A stretch of DNA of 64,000 nucleotides from G958295645 sp965242735 (GCA_965242735.1 OZ251497.1:1302001-1366000); one strand, 5' to 3'; numbered from the stretch's first letter, positions 10,201 through 18,709 are shown. Numbers and translations are program-made. The notes: generated by a model from the letters alone, not told the origin.

Positions 10201-10596
10201 GACGCCCTTGCTCAGCTGGCGGGGCTCGCCTCCCGTCGCGGGGATCAGCCAGACGTTGTTGTCGCCGCTGCGGTCCGAGACGAAGGCGAGCGTGCCGCCG
10301 TCCGGGCTGAAGCGCGGCTGCATGTCGTGGGGCAGTCCGCTGGTGAGGCGCGTCGCTTGCCCGCCGGCCGCCGGCATCGCGTAGAGGTCGCCCAGCAGGT
10401 CGAAGGCGATCGTGGCGCCGTCGGGGCTCACGTCGAGCGAAATCCAGGTGCCCTCGGTCGTGGTGAAGCGCGCCCACCGGGCCGGCTCCAGCGGAAGGCC
10501 GCGGTCGGGATCCAGGTCCTCGTCCTGCGTCGTCGCGGCCCACGGGAAGAGGGCGACCAGCGCGGCTGCCAACAGTCCGCGTTCAAGAATGCGCAT
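7222..10596 (-). CDS. Secreted TolB-propeller amidohydrolase (upstream copy)
   Basis: This 1124-residue protein is a tandem paralogue of the next gene. I chose the ATG at 10596 because it begins a clear signal peptide (MRILERGLLAAALVALFPW). The propeller covers about residues 40-650, with repeated SPDG blades. It ends in a short linker, and the amidohydrolase domain follows with VDTHAHMW, LTHAMDGYPGIEH, VGSHGQLQG and GSIEPGKLADLVILDANP. Known members bind one or two metal ions through the HxH and later His/Asp residues and hydrolyse amide or ester-like bonds. Both copies are probably periplasmic or outer-membrane facing. The pair looks like an old duplication, since the motifs are shared but the linker length differs by about 100 residues. 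The 3' end is ATGA-coupled to the second copy. Confidence 0.88.
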   Translation of the reverse strand: MRILERGLLAAALVALFPWAATTQDEDLDPDRGLPLEPARWARFTTTEGTWISLDVSPDGATIAFDLLGDLYAMPAAGGQATRLTSGLPHDMQPRFSPDGGTLAFVSDRSGDNNVWLIPATGGEPRQLSKGVGSRFLSPEWMPDGKYVLVSRAAPRRGLEKLWLYHVDGGTGLEMVGGTPGQRFLGPAVGPDGRFIWYAQRQGTWSYNAIFPQYQLWMYDRRTGTRTPATSRYGSAFRPAVSPDGKLLAYGSREDADTGLRLRDLQSGDERWLAYPVQRDDKESTSNMDVLPGYAFTPESDALVMSYGGRIWRVPVDGGDPAEIPFSVDAEVAIGPEVEFEYPVEDTPTFTVKQIRDARPSPSGDRVAFVALDRLYAAALPDGEPRRLTEDEVGEFGPVWSPDGRWIAYVTWDDDAGQGHVRRVSADGGRATTLTAEPAYYRDLAWSPDGERIVAARSARRNLQEAVEPFGYDLDPHFVWIPASGGAATVVGPTAGRSAPHFTADPDRIFYYGFGQAAPVPGSPSAAPATLALSSARWDDTDAKLHLRVTARIDVDAGSVSPGYRATPHSGLAMPAEFGPEQPRELVPRRSAGLVMMAPAGDQALAQVGAELYAVTVPDLGATLPEVDVFKPDSAAVPVRKLNELGVEFPAWSGDGRTIHWSLGNALFSYDLDAAANDADYEPGEQRIRVEAPRDIPQGVVVLRGATAITMNGDEIVRNADVVVANNRIRSVEAGPGDVPEGARVIDVSGKTIVPGFVDTHAHMWNLWGLHWARPWIYLANLAYGVTTTRDPQTATTDVLSYEDMVRAGKITGPRVYHTGPGVFSFDAVRSYEHALDVLRKYSDYYDTKTFKMYMSGNRRQRQWLIMAAHELELMPTTEGGLDYRLNLTHAMDGYPGIEHSLPIVPAYGDVVELFAASGTVNSPTLLVTYGGPWAENWFYTHEDVFGDEKLLHFTPKRELDFKARRLQTTGPGPAGWFMEEEYAFEKHSGWLAQLLEGGGKTGVGSHGQLQGLGYHWELWALQSGGMDEHDALRAATLMGAEAIGLGRDLGSIEPGKLADLVILDANPLDDIRNTNTIDKVMMNGRLYDGDTLDELWPRQRPAPAEPWRNTAPDVRAGIRGEAR

Positions 10597-10906
10597 GCAC
10601 CGAACTCCGTTCGAAGGTTTGGAAACGCCGGCAGGCACGGCGATCCGTTCGGAGAGACGGCGGAACCGTTCGGTTGCCGCGCCCCGACGCGGAAGCCGGC
10701 CGAAGAGAAGGTACTGCCGCACGGGCGCTCCTGCTATGGCGCCGCCCTCCGAGCCCTGTCGCGGGCGTCCCCGTTCCGTCGCCCGGGGCATGAACGTGTC
10801 CGCTCCCGGCTGGCTTCGGTGGCGCCGCCGCCGGACAAGGACTATATCTGGCGGCGGTGGAGCGTTCTGGTGCGCGCGCCAGGCGGGCCGGACCGTCGCG
10901 TTCCCC
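10597..10906. other. Intergenic region between amidohydrolase operon and tRNA-Leu
   Basis: About 310 bases without a gene I can support. It must hold the promoter for the minus-strand amidohydrolase operon and probably one for the tRNA. No clear -35/-10 pair, hairpin or repeat stands out in the GC-rich sequence. Confidence 0.5.
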
Positions 10907-10990
10907 GCCGGGGTGGTGAAATCGGCATACACAGGGGACTTAAAATCCCCCGGGAGCAATCCCTTGCGGGTTCGAGTCCCGCCCCCGGCA
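10907..10990 (+). tRNA. tRNA-Leu (anticodon UAA)
   Basis: The 84-base sequence folds as a class II tRNA. The acceptor stem is GCCGGGG with CCCCGGC and discriminator A at 10990. The anticodon stem GGGGA/TCCCC encloses the loop CTTAAAA with anticodon TAA at 10941-10943. A long variable arm follows, then the T arm with GCGGG-TTCGAGT-CCCGC. Leucine is given by the UAA anticodon, the long variable arm and discriminator A. The 3' CCA is not encoded. No integrase or partial tRNA copy is visible nearby, so it does not look like a used attachment site within this window. Confidence 0.96.
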
Positions 10991-10999
10991 TGGCGTCCT

Positions 11000-12235
11000 T
11001 CACCTCGTGGGCGGCTCGATTCGCCAGATGTCCACGTGATCCAGGTCCAGGCTGTCCCGCCGGATGGTGGCGACGTGGTCGGCGCCGAGCGCAGGCAACG
11101 CGGCCCGCTTGCGTTCGCCGGCGGGCATCGAGGCCAGCAGCCTGCCTTCGGCGTCGAACAGCTCCCAGCGGTCGCCGCCCGTTCGCGTCACTTCGACCCA
11201 CAGGCGTCCGGTGGCGTCGAAGAAGATGCCCTCGAGGAAGGGCGTCGCCGAAGGGCGGCTCAGGCCGCGGGGCTCGCAGGACGCGCCGGGCTTCTCGTCC
11301 AGCCACTCGTCGAACCGGTCCGAGAGCGCGTCCCATTCGTCGTCGGGGACGGGCTCGGGGGGCAGTTCGCGCTCGACGACCCGCACCGTGTCGCTGCCAC
11401 GGGTGACGGCGATGCGGTACTCGTCCGACACGGCCGAGTAGAGGACGCCTCCGGAGGCGGGATGCTGGAGCGGGCGGGGCGCGTAGGGGTTGGCGAAGAA
11501 GCTGAGGTATCCTTCGCCCCATTCGCATGTCACGCCGCCCGACGTTTCCGCCGGCGAGAGCGGGAGGACGGTGTCGGGCGTCTCTCCTGCGACGTCGTGC
11601 CCTACGTACGCGACCGCGAGCGTTCTCCTGGACGGGTTGGATTCGTCGTCGCGATCGCCCGTGAGCGACCGGGCGTACACGTTCCCTCCACCCACTGGAA
11701 GCAGCGCGAACATCGGGCCGCCGCCCATCAGCCCCACCGTCCGTCGCTGACCCAGCCACTCGCCTTCCGCGGTGAACTCGCCGATGCGGCTGCCGCCGAA
11801 GTCGAAGGCCAGCAGCTTGTCGCCGGTCCACGCAATCGAGTAGAAGAACGGCGTGAACTCCCCAGGACCCTCGCCGCACCGGCCGAACGTGCGGCGGTGG
11901 GTTCCGTCCAATCCGAAGACCCGCATCTCGCAGTTCTGCCGGTCGGCGACGTACACCTCGTCTTCGCCGGGACCGAGGGCCACGCTGACGGCTTCGCCGA
12001 AGTCGCCCGGCGTCGCCTCGCCCATGTCGGGTCCGGGGCCGATGGACGCGACCAAGGCCAAGTTCCACTCCGGCGCCGCCCCCGAGTTCGAGACCCGAAT
12101 CCACGCGCCCACGGTGTCCACGGTGGTCGCGAGCGAGCCGCCGGAGCCCGCCGATTCGCCTGAACCGCCGCAGCCGGCCGCAAGGAGCGACGCGGCCAAG
12201 GCCCAGCGGACGTTCCCGGCGGCAACCTTCCTCAT
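11000..12235 (-). CDS. 6-bladed beta-propeller lipoprotein
   Basis: A 411-residue exported protein with a lipoprotein signal (MRKVAAGNVRWALAASLLAAGC, lipobox LAAGC). The body carries NHL-like propeller blades, including DEVYVADRQNCEMRVFGLDG, then GEGPGEF, the motif shared by all five propeller proteins in this window, and a C-terminal GRLWVEVTRTGG block. An in-frame ATG 21 bases upstream (12256) is also preceded by GGGAG; I prefer 12235 because it gives the cleaner signal peptide. Function is unknown; such propellers are abundant in Gemmatimonadota and are guessed to bind ligands or partners at the outer membrane. It is closely similar in layout to the gene at 13358-14581, with the arginase gene lying between them on the other strand. 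Confidence 0.82.
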   Translation of the reverse strand: MRKVAAGNVRWALAASLLAAGCGGSGESAGSGGSLATTVDTVGAWIRVSNSGAAPEWNLALVASIGPGPDMGEATPGDFGEAVSVALGPGEDEVYVADRQNCEMRVFGLDGTHRRTFGRCGEGPGEFTPFFYSIAWTGDKLLAFDFGGSRIGEFTAEGEWLGQRRTVGLMGGGPMFALLPVGGGNVYARSLTGDRDDESNPSRRTLAVAYVGHDVAGETPDTVLPLSPAETSGGVTCEWGEGYLSFFANPYAPRPLQHPASGGVLYSAVSDEYRIAVTRGSDTVRVVERELPPEPVPDDEWDALSDRFDEWLDEKPGASCEPRGLSRPSATPFLEGIFFDATGRLWVEVTRTGGDRWELFDAEGRLLASMPAGERKRAALPALGADHVATIRRDSLDLDHVDIWRIEPPTR

Positions 12236-12311
12236 GGCGCTCCCTGGCGTTCTCATGTTCGTGCTCCCTGGCGTTCGCGCGGGCTGGTGGACTTGGCGGG
12301 AATTCTAGCCG

Positions 12312-13250
12312 ATGTTGAGCCCCATGGACAGACTCGCGGGCGGAGAGGATTCGCGCGACGTCGCGCTCGTCTCGGTTTCCATCGACCTGGGCGCCGGGCG
12401 CCGGGGCGTCGACATGGGGCCGTCGGCCCTCAGGATCGCAGACATCGCCGGACGAATTGCGTCGGCAGGGCGCAACGTCCGGGAAGCCGGCATGGTGACC
12501 GCCGGGGGATTCGAGACCACCGACGCCGGGGATCCCTCGTTGCGCTTCATGGACGAAGTGGCGCGAGTGGCTGCGCGCACGCGGTTCCTGATGGCGCGCA
12601 CGCTCGATCGAGGCCAGATGCCGCTGGCGCTGGGCGGCGATCATTCCCTTTCCATCGGCTCGGCCGGGGGCGTCGCCGACCACTTCCGCGAGCGGCGCAA
12701 GAAGATCGGCGTGCTCTGGGTGGACGCGCACGCCGACATGAATCGTCCCGAGACGACGCCCAGCGGCAACATCCACGGCATGTCGCTCGCGACGCTGATG
12801 GGCAAGGGCCCGCCCAGGCTTTCGGGGCCGTTTCCTGCGGTCGATCCCGCCAACGTCTGCGTGCTGGCGGCCCGCGAGCTCGACCCCGGGGAGCGCCGGC
12901 TGATCGGCGAGCTGGACGTGCGCGTGTTCACCATGTCGGAGATCGACGCCCGCGGTGCTGGCCCTTGCATGGACGAGGCCTTGGCACGCGTCGGCGACGG
13001 GACCGTCGGCTTCCACCTCTCCTTGGACCTCGACGCGCTCGACCCGCGCTTCGCGCCCGGCGTGGGAACGCCCGTGCCGGGCGGGCTCACGAACCGCGAG
13101 GCCCACTTGGTGTGCGAGAAGGCGGCGCGCACCGGCCTGATGACCAGCATGGACGTGGTCGAGCTCAATCCGGTCCTCGACCACCGCAACGTCACCGCTG
13201 TGCTCGCGGCTGACTTGGTGGCGTCGGCTCTGGGCAAGACCATTCTGTAG
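12312..13250 (+). CDS. rocF: Arginase (ureohydrolase family)
   Basis: The 312-residue protein carries every manganese-cluster motif of ureohydrolases: LALGGDHS, WVDAHADMN and SLDLDALDP, plus SGNIHGM and GLTNREA around the guanidino site. The VSIDLGAGRRGVDMGPSALR opening is typical of arginase rather than agmatinase. Arginase cleaves arginine to ornithine and urea in the cytoplasm; ornithine is also the head group for the OlsB-type lipid pathway encoded about 9 kb to the left, though that link is my inference. The first ATG at 12312 was used; a second Met four codons later is equally possible. It is transcribed alone, divergent from one propeller lipoprotein and convergent with the other. Confidence 0.93.
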   Translation: MLSPMDRLAGGEDSRDVALVSVSIDLGAGRRGVDMGPSALRIADIAGRIASAGRNVREAGMVTAGGFETTDAGDPSLRFMDEVARVAARTRFLMARTLDRGQMPLALGGDHSLSIGSAGGVADHFRERRKKIGVLWVDAHADMNRPETTPSGNIHGMSLATLMGKGPPRLSGPFPAVDPANVCVLAARELDPGERRLIGELDVRVFTMSEIDARGAGPCMDEALARVGDGTVGFHLSLDLDALDPRFAPGVGTPVPGGLTNREAHLVCEKAARTGLMTSMDVVELNPVLDHRNVTAVLAADLVASALGKTIL

Positions 13251-13254
13251 GACG

Positions 13255-13270
13255 CGCCGGCAGCCCGGCG
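13255..13270 (+). terminator. Possible hairpin terminator after arginase
   Basis: Four bases after the arginase stop there is a perfect 6-bp GC stem, CGCCGG-CAGC-CCGGCG. It lies between convergent genes, where a terminator is expected. There is no T-tract, so it may be a weak or Rho-assisted site, or chance in GC-rich DNA. Confidence 0.3.
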
Positions 13271-13357
13271 GAGCACGGCCCCGCGCACGCCCGAACGCCC
13301 CGGGCCAGCGCCTTCCCGAGTCGTGCGAGCTCGAAGCGGCCGCCGACCTGTGCGCGC

Positions 13358-14581
13358 CTACCGTGCCGACTCCTCGATCCTCCAGACGTCCACGTGATCG
13401 CGGCCCAGGCCGTCCTCGCGAATCGTCGCCAGGTGACCGGCGCCGAACCCGGGCAGCAGATGCCTCTTGCGGTCGCCCGCGGGCAGTTGGGCGAGGAGCG
13501 CGCCTTCGGCGTCGAAGAGCTCCCATCGACGTCCGCTTGTCCGGGCCACTTCGACCCAGAGACGTCCGGCCGCATCGAGGAAGAGGCCTTCCATGAGGGG
13601 GCGTCCTGTCGGTCGCTCCGGGCGTCGCGGCTCGCAGGCGACTCCGGGCCTGTCTTCCAGCCACGTCTCGAACTGCCGCGACAGCGCGTCCCATTCTTCG
13701 TCGGCGACGGGCTCCGGGGCCAGGTCGCGCTCGATCACGCGCAGCGTGTCGGCGCCTCGGGAAACGACGACTCGGTATTCGCTCGTCATCGCCGACCAGA
13801 GCGTGCCGCCGGGGCCGGGGTGCTGCAGGAGCCACGGCGCGTACGGGTTTTCGAAGAAATCGATGAACGTCGAGCCCTCGTCCTCCCGCGTGCAGAGCAA
13901 GCTTGCCCCCGGCGGGGACGCAAGCGGCCACACCGTGTCGGCCGTTGCGCCGCCGGCGTCGTGGCCGAGGAACGCCGCGCCCAGCCGCGCGCCCTCCGTT
14001 GGCCTGATCACGAGAGTCCGCGCGTACGCCTCGTCAGGACCCGTGCGATACAAGGCGGTGTAGCTGCTGCCGCGACTGATGGCCTCGACCTGCCGTTGTC
14101 CGAGCCATTCGCCGTCGGCTGCCAGCTCGCCGATTCGGCCGCCGGCCAAGTCGAAGGCCAGCAGCCTGTCGCCGACCCACGCGATGGAGTGGAGGTTTTG
14201 GGTGAACTCGCCCGGGCCCTCTCCGCATCGCCCGAACGTCCGGCGATGGACCCCGTCGAGTCCGAAGACCCGGATCTCGCAGCTCAGCCGGTCGACGACG
14301 TACACCTCCTGGTCGTCGGGTCCGAACGCGACGCTCGCGGCCGCGCCGAAGTCGCCCGGGCCCTCCGCGTCCGCTTCGGCGCCGGCGCCGGGGCCGATGG
14401 ACGCGACCAAGGCCAATCCCCACTCGGGCGGGTCACCGGAGTTCGCGACGCGCACCCACGCGCCCGTGGTGTCCACCGCCGTCGCCAGCGAGCCGGCTCC
14501 CGGGCCGCCGTCCGCGTCGCGCGCGTCTCCGCAGCCGATCGCCAGGAAGACCGCTCCAGCCGCCAGGCCGAATCGCGTCAT
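13358..14581 (-). CDS. 6-bladed beta-propeller lipoprotein
   Basis: A 407-residue paralogue of the lipoprotein at 11000-12235. The start ATG at 14581 gives a lipoprotein signal (MTRFGLAAGAVFLAIGC). The body shows the same ordered landmarks: TTGAWVRVANSG, EVYVVDRLSCEIRVFGLDG, GEGPGEF, FFENPYAPWLLQHPGPGGTL and GRLWVEVARTSG. The ATG overlaps the stop of the upstream M20 amidohydrolase by 4 bp (ATGA), so export of the two products may be linked. The fixed Cys residues in the blades (SCEIRVFG, GRCGEGPGEF) recur in both paralogues and could form a disulfide outside the cytoplasm. Function unknown. Confidence 0.83.
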   Translation of the reverse strand: MTRFGLAAGAVFLAIGCGDARDADGGPGAGSLATAVDTTGAWVRVANSGDPPEWGLALVASIGPGAGAEADAEGPGDFGAAASVAFGPDDQEVYVVDRLSCEIRVFGLDGVHRRTFGRCGEGPGEFTQNLHSIAWVGDRLLAFDLAGGRIGELAADGEWLGQRQVEAISRGSSYTALYRTGPDEAYARTLVIRPTEGARLGAAFLGHDAGGATADTVWPLASPPGASLLCTREDEGSTFIDFFENPYAPWLLQHPGPGGTLWSAMTSEYRVVVSRGADTLRVIERDLAPEPVADEEWDALSRQFETWLEDRPGVACEPRRPERPTGRPLMEGLFLDAAGRLWVEVARTSGRRWELFDAEGALLAQLPAGDRKRHLLPGFGAGHLATIREDGLGRDHVDVWRIEESAR

Positions 14582-16221
14582 CGTCGCGCTCCCCGCGGCG
14601 CTTCGTCCGGGACCGGGGTGCGCCTCTCCAGCGTCGGATAGGCGATGCCGAGCTGCTCCAAGTACGTGTCGAACCGGGTCTCGTCGTAGTAGTGCTGGCG
14701 CAGCAGCGGCCGGTACCGGTCCATGATCTCCTTGTTGAGATGGGTCGGCGGCGGATCGTCGGGGCCGATGAAGGGCTGGTAGGCGGTCTCCGCCGTCTGC
14801 ACGTCGCGGAAGTAGTCCCACGCCTGTTCGACGAGTTCCGGCTGGGCCAGCAGCTGAAGCGCCGTGCGGGCCACGACCTTCGCGCCTGCCACGCCGCCCT
14901 TGTGCGCGATCGGCGTCGCCATCGCCATGGCGCTGGACCAGTGGTGGCCCGGCAGCCCCGGCACGTTGGACGGGAAGCGCAACGTCACCGTGGGCATGGT
15001 CCACGAGACGTCGCCGATGTCGTCCGAGCCCCCGCTCCTGCGCCGCCCGCTGGGCTGTCCCAGCGGCGCCAGCTTGGTCGCCAGCCCGTTCGGATCGCTC
15101 CCCACCGACTGCTGCACCGCGCGGGCGAAGCGACGATCGTCCTCCGTCCAATCCGGCAGGCCGACCTGCTGGATGTGCCCGTGCATCGTCTCGGCCACCA
15201 CACGGTTGAAGTGGCGAGGCCACGCGGCGCCGATGATCTGGTACGACATTTCGGTGTCGGTCATCAGCGCGGCCCCCTCCGCGATCCGCACCGCGGTCTC
15301 GAAGTTGCGCCGGATGTCCTCGTAGTCCATCTCGCGAACGAAGTACCAGACGGACGCGCTGGGCGGCACCACGTTGGGCTGGTCTCCGCCGTCGGAAATC
15401 ACGTAGTGCGACCGCTGGTCCGGCCTCAGGTGCTCGCGGCGGAAGTTCCAGGCCACGTTCATGAGCTCCACGGCGTCCAGCGCGCTGCGTCCCCGCCACG
15501 GCGCGCCCGCCCCGTGGGCCGCCTCTCCCTCGAACGTGAACTCGACCGACACGAGCCCGGTCCCGTTGCCTTGGCCCCATCCGACGGACATGTTGCTGCT
15601 GACGTGCGTGAAGAGCGTCACGTCCACGTCGTCCAGATATCCGTCCCTCACGAACCAAGCCTTGCCGCCCAGCTGCTCCTCGGCCACGCCCGGCCACAAC
15701 ACGAGCGTGCCGCCGACCCCCTCGTCCTCCATCACGGCCTTGAGCGCCAACGCCGCCGCCACGTTCACCGCTTGGCCGGAATTGTGTCCCTCTCCGTGTC
15801 CCGGCGCGCCCGGCACCAGCGGGTCGTGGTAGGCCACGCCGGGCTTCTGGCTGGACTTCGGAATGCCGTCGATGTCGGAGCCCAGCGAAATGACCGGCGA
15901 GCCCGATCCCCAGCGCGCGAACCAAGCCGTGGGCATTCCCGCAGCGCCGCGCTCGATCTCGAATCCGTTTTCTTCCAGGATGCCCGTGACGTACGCGGAC
16001 GTCTCGATTTCCTGTTGTCCTAGCTCGGAGAAGGAGAAGATCTTGTCGATCATGACTTGCACCAGCTTGGCGCGGTCGTTCACGCCCGCTTCGACGCGCT
16101 CCAGCAGGGGCGCCAAGTCTGCGGCGGACATGGACTGGCCGAGAGCCGGGGCGAGAGGGACGACGCTCGCGCAGAGCGCCGTCAGGGCAAGGGCGAAGCG
16201 ACGGGAGACTTGGGCGAGCAT
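14578..16221 (-). CDS. Exported M20-family amidohydrolase (AbgB-like)
   Basis: This 547-residue protein has a signal peptide (cut near ALGQS) and resembles the M20 AbgB/aminobenzoyl-glutamate and indole-acetyl-amino-acid hydrolase branch. Visible features are FSFSELGQQE near the N-terminus, SLGSDIDGIP with acidic metal ligands, PGHGEGHNSG, the catalytic/metal GVAEEQLGGKAWF, and a dimerisation-type insert containing FEGEAAHGAGAPWRGRSALDAVE. Family members hydrolyse N-acyl or aryl-amide bonds of amino acids. The exact substrate cannot be read here. It heads a two-gene operon with the propeller lipoprotein, overlapping it by 4 bp. Its upstream region contains direct repeats shared with the divergent DUF5916 gene. 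Confidence 0.87.
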   Translation of the reverse strand: MLAQVSRRFALALTALCASVVPLAPALGQSMSAADLAPLLERVEAGVNDRAKLVQVMIDKIFSFSELGQQEIETSAYVTGILEENGFEIERGAAGMPTAWFARWGSGSPVISLGSDIDGIPKSSQKPGVAYHDPLVPGAPGHGEGHNSGQAVNVAAALALKAVMEDEGVGGTLVLWPGVAEEQLGGKAWFVRDGYLDDVDVTLFTHVSSNMSVGWGQGNGTGLVSVEFTFEGEAAHGAGAPWRGRSALDAVELMNVAWNFRREHLRPDQRSHYVISDGGDQPNVVPPSASVWYFVREMDYEDIRRNFETAVRIAEGAALMTDTEMSYQIIGAAWPRHFNRVVAETMHGHIQQVGLPDWTEDDRRFARAVQQSVGSDPNGLATKLAPLGQPSGRRRSGGSDDIGDVSWTMPTVTLRFPSNVPGLPGHHWSSAMAMATPIAHKGGVAGAKVVARTALQLLAQPELVEQAWDYFRDVQTAETAYQPFIGPDDPPPTHLNKEIMDRYRPLLRQHYYDETRFDTYLEQLGIAYPTLERRTPVPDEAPRGARR

Positions 16222-16248
16222 GTGGGCGGCTTCTCCGGCAGGGCAGGG

Positions 16249-16430
16249 CTTGTTCGGGGGAAGAACGGACGACCGCGAACGGACGGGAGCCCTTGGCGAG
16301 GGTGCCGAGATGGTTCCCGACTTGTTCGGGGGAAGGAAGGACGACCGCGAACGGACAGCTTACGGGGGTTGCCGGCCGGCGGAAAGGTCAGCGGGATTGC
16401 GGGACGGGCGGTCGGCGGAAAGGTCAGCGG
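16249..16430. repeat. Direct repeats with 36-base spacing between divergent genes
   Basis: A 36-base unit starting CTTGTTCGGGGGAAG occurs at 16249-16284 and again at 16321-16356 with only two mismatches. A second, unrelated 18-base unit, CGGCGGAAAGGTCAGCGG, occurs at 16377-16394 and 16413-16430. The starts are 72 and 36 bases apart, so both pairs follow a 36-base spacing. The block lies between the start of the M20 gene and the probable start of the DUF5916 gene, and may hold regulatory sites or be simple duplication. Confidence 0.75.
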
Positions 16431-18655
16431 CGCGGCACGGTCGACCTGCGCGGCGTTCGGCGCGAGGGTTCGGATTGTGCGCAAGCGCGGCGCTCGCCTG
16501 CTTGGCGTCCGCGTCCGGCTTGGCGGCTAGCTCGATGCAGGACGGTCGGCGGCTGTACCAGGCGGGCGCGGCGTCCACCAGCTCGCCGCCGGTCCTGGAC
16601 GCCGTGCTGGACGAGGAGGCTTGGCGCCGGGCGGGCCGCGTGGACGCGTTCGTGCAGCAGGAGCCGCGCGAAGGGGAGCCCGCGTCGCAGCGCACGGTGG
16701 TGCGCGTCCTCTACGACTCCGAGACGATCTACTTGGGCGTCACGGCCTACGACTCGAACGCGCCGACGGCCACCGAGATGCGGCGCGACTCGGAGCGCAT
16801 CCTCGAAGAGGACAACGTCCAGATCGTCTTCGACACCTTCAAGGACTCGCGCTCCGCGTACATGTTCGCGACCAATCCGCTGGGGGCGAAGCTCGACCAG
16901 CAGATCTTCAACGAGGGGGAGGGCGGTCGCTTCGGCCTGTCGACCTCCAACGTCAACCGCGACTGGGACGGCGTGTGGCACGTGGCGGCCGCGATCGTCC
17001 CCGACGGCTGGGTGGCCGAGATCGCGATCCCCGTGGTGACCTTGCGTTTTCCGGACGCCGCAATGCAGGACTGGGGCTTCAACGTCATGCGCAACGTCGC
17101 CGCGATCAACGAGCAGTCCTTCTGGGCTCCGGTGCCGAAGGCGTACGGCATCACGCGCGTGAGCCTGGCCGGGACGCTGAGCGGCATGGAGTCGCTGAAC
17201 CGGGGGCTGGACCTGCGGGTGACGCCGTTCGTGACGGGCGGCGCCCGCCAAGCGTCTTCGCCCGGCGGTGCGACGGAGGGGACGTTCGACCGCGACGCAG
17301 GACTCGACGTCAAGTACGGCATCGCGCCGGGCGTGAACCTCGATCTCACGCTGAACACGGACTTCGCCCAGGCGGAAGTGGACGACGAGCAGGTCAACCT
17401 CACCCGCTTCCCGCTCTTCTTCCCCGAGAAGCGCGACTTCTTCCTGGAGAACGCCGGCCAGTTCAACGTCGGTTCCGTCACGCCGTTCAACCGCTTGGCG
17501 GACTTGTTCTTCACGCGGCGGATCGGCATCTCCGAGAGGGGCGAGACCGTGCCCATCGTCGGCGGGGCGCGCCTGACGGGCAGGATGGGCAGGCACGATC
17601 TGGCCTTGCTGGACGTGCAGACGGACGATTCGGGCGGCCGGCCGGGCGAAAACTTCTTCGTGGCCCGCTACGGCCGGCGCGTGATGTCCCGGTCGCGCGT
17701 GGGCGGCCTCTTCATCAACCGGGCGGAGACCGGCGGCCCGCGCTTCAACCGCACCTACGCGGCAGACGTCGCGCTGGCGCCGCATCCCGCGCTCGCCGTG
17801 ACGGGCTTCCTGGCCCGCACCCAGACGCCCGGCGCGACCCGGAGCGAGACCGGCAGCTATCTGAACGCGACGTGGCTGGACGACCGCTGGCGCGTCTACG
17901 GCGAGTTCGCCAGCTTCGGCGACGACTTCAATCCCGAAGTCGGCTTCCTGCCCCGGGCGGGCATTCGCGTCGCCAAGCTGCACATGGAGCGCAATCCCAG
18001 GCCGGGCCGCTGGGGCGTGCGCGTCATGTCGCCGATGGTGAACTTCACGAACACGACCGACCAGAGCGGTGTCCTTCTGTCGCGGCGCTGGCACTACATG
18101 GTCGGCACGCGCTTCGACAACGGCGCCTATCTGAACGTTTGGTACAACGACTACTTCGAGCGCCTCGTCGTCCCCTTCTTCCTGAACGGCGTCGAGATTC
18201 CGGCGGGCGACCACGACTTCGCCCAGTGGCGCGTGTCGTTCGACAGCAACCCGTCTCGCCGCGTCTACTACGGCGTCGTCTACCAGCCGCAGTCGTTCTT
18301 CGGCGGCACGCGGACCGACGCCAGCGCCAGCCTGGGCGGCCGCCTGACCGACCAGTTCTCCGTCGAAGCCGCCTACTCGCGAAACGACGTGTCGCTGCCG
18401 GGCGGCGCCTTCCAGGTGGACTTGGCGTCGCTGCGGCTGGACTTCGCGATCTCCCCCGCCGCGACCCTGCGCTCCATCGCCCAGTACAACTCGCTCACGG
18501 GCCAGTTCGGCGCGAGCGCCCGGCTGCGCTACACCTACGCGGCGGGCAGCGACCTCTACGTGGCCTACGACGAGGTGCGGCGCGACGACGTTCCGGCGGA
18601 CCTGCGCATGGAACGGCGGCTGGTGGTCAAGGCGACGTACATGGTGTCGCGGTAG
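16310..18655 (+). CDS. CBM9-like / DUF5916 outer-membrane barrel protein
   Basis: The mature part begins with a CBM9-like domain (PPVLDAVLDEEAWRRAG, then VRVLYDSETIYLGVTAYDSN and DNVQIVFDTFKD). A long C-terminal region follows that matches DUF5916, with DLTLNTDFAQAEVDDEQVNL, FPLFFPEKRDFFLENAGQF and alternating barrel strands to the end. Such proteins are common in Gemmatimonadota and Bacteroidota and are thought to sit in the outer membrane; the substrate is unknown. The start is uncertain. The only in-frame ATG outside the opposite gene is at 16310 but lies within the repeats. A TTG at 16475 just before ALACLASASGLAASS, or a TTG near 16396, would give a shorter signal peptide. The end at 18655 is firm. 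Confidence 0.8.
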   Translation: MVPDLFGGRKDDRERTAYGGCRPAERSAGLRDGRSAERSAARHGRPARRSARGFGLCASAALACLASASGLAASSMQDGRRLYQAGAASTSSPPVLDAVLDEEAWRRAGRVDAFVQQEPREGEPASQRTVVRVLYDSETIYLGVTAYDSNAPTATEMRRDSERILEEDNVQIVFDTFKDSRSAYMFATNPLGAKLDQQIFNEGEGGRFGLSTSNVNRDWDGVWHVAAAIVPDGWVAEIAIPVVTLRFPDAAMQDWGFNVMRNVAAINEQSFWAPVPKAYGITRVSLAGTLSGMESLNRGLDLRVTPFVTGGARQASSPGGATEGTFDRDAGLDVKYGIAPGVNLDLTLNTDFAQAEVDDEQVNLTRFPLFFPEKRDFFLENAGQFNVGSVTPFNRLADLFFTRRIGISERGETVPIVGGARLTGRMGRHDLALLDVQTDDSGGRPGENFFVARYGRRVMSRSRVGGLFINRAETGGPRFNRTYAADVALAPHPALAVTGFLARTQTPGATRSETGSYLNATWLDDRWRVYGEFASFGDDFNPEVGFLPRAGIRVAKLHMERNPRPGRWGVRVMSPMVNFTNTTDQSGVLLSRRWHYMVGTRFDNGAYLNVWYNDYFERLVVPFFLNGVEIPAGDHDFAQWRVSFDSNPSRRVYYGVVYQPQSFFGGTRTDASASLGGRLTDQFSVEAAYSRNDVSLPGGAFQVDLASLRLDFAISPAATLRSIAQYNSLTGQFGASARLRYTYAAGSDLYVAYDEVRRDDVPADLRMERRLVVKATYMVSR

Positions 18656-18709
18656 GCGGCGCTGCGCCTTAGCCGAAGTCAGCCCAAGGGCCGCGCTCTA
18701 CTTGAAGTC

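Noticed and set aside
10907..10990. tRNA-Leu as integration site
   Set aside because: No integrase, no direct repeat of the tRNA 3' end and no composition change on either side.
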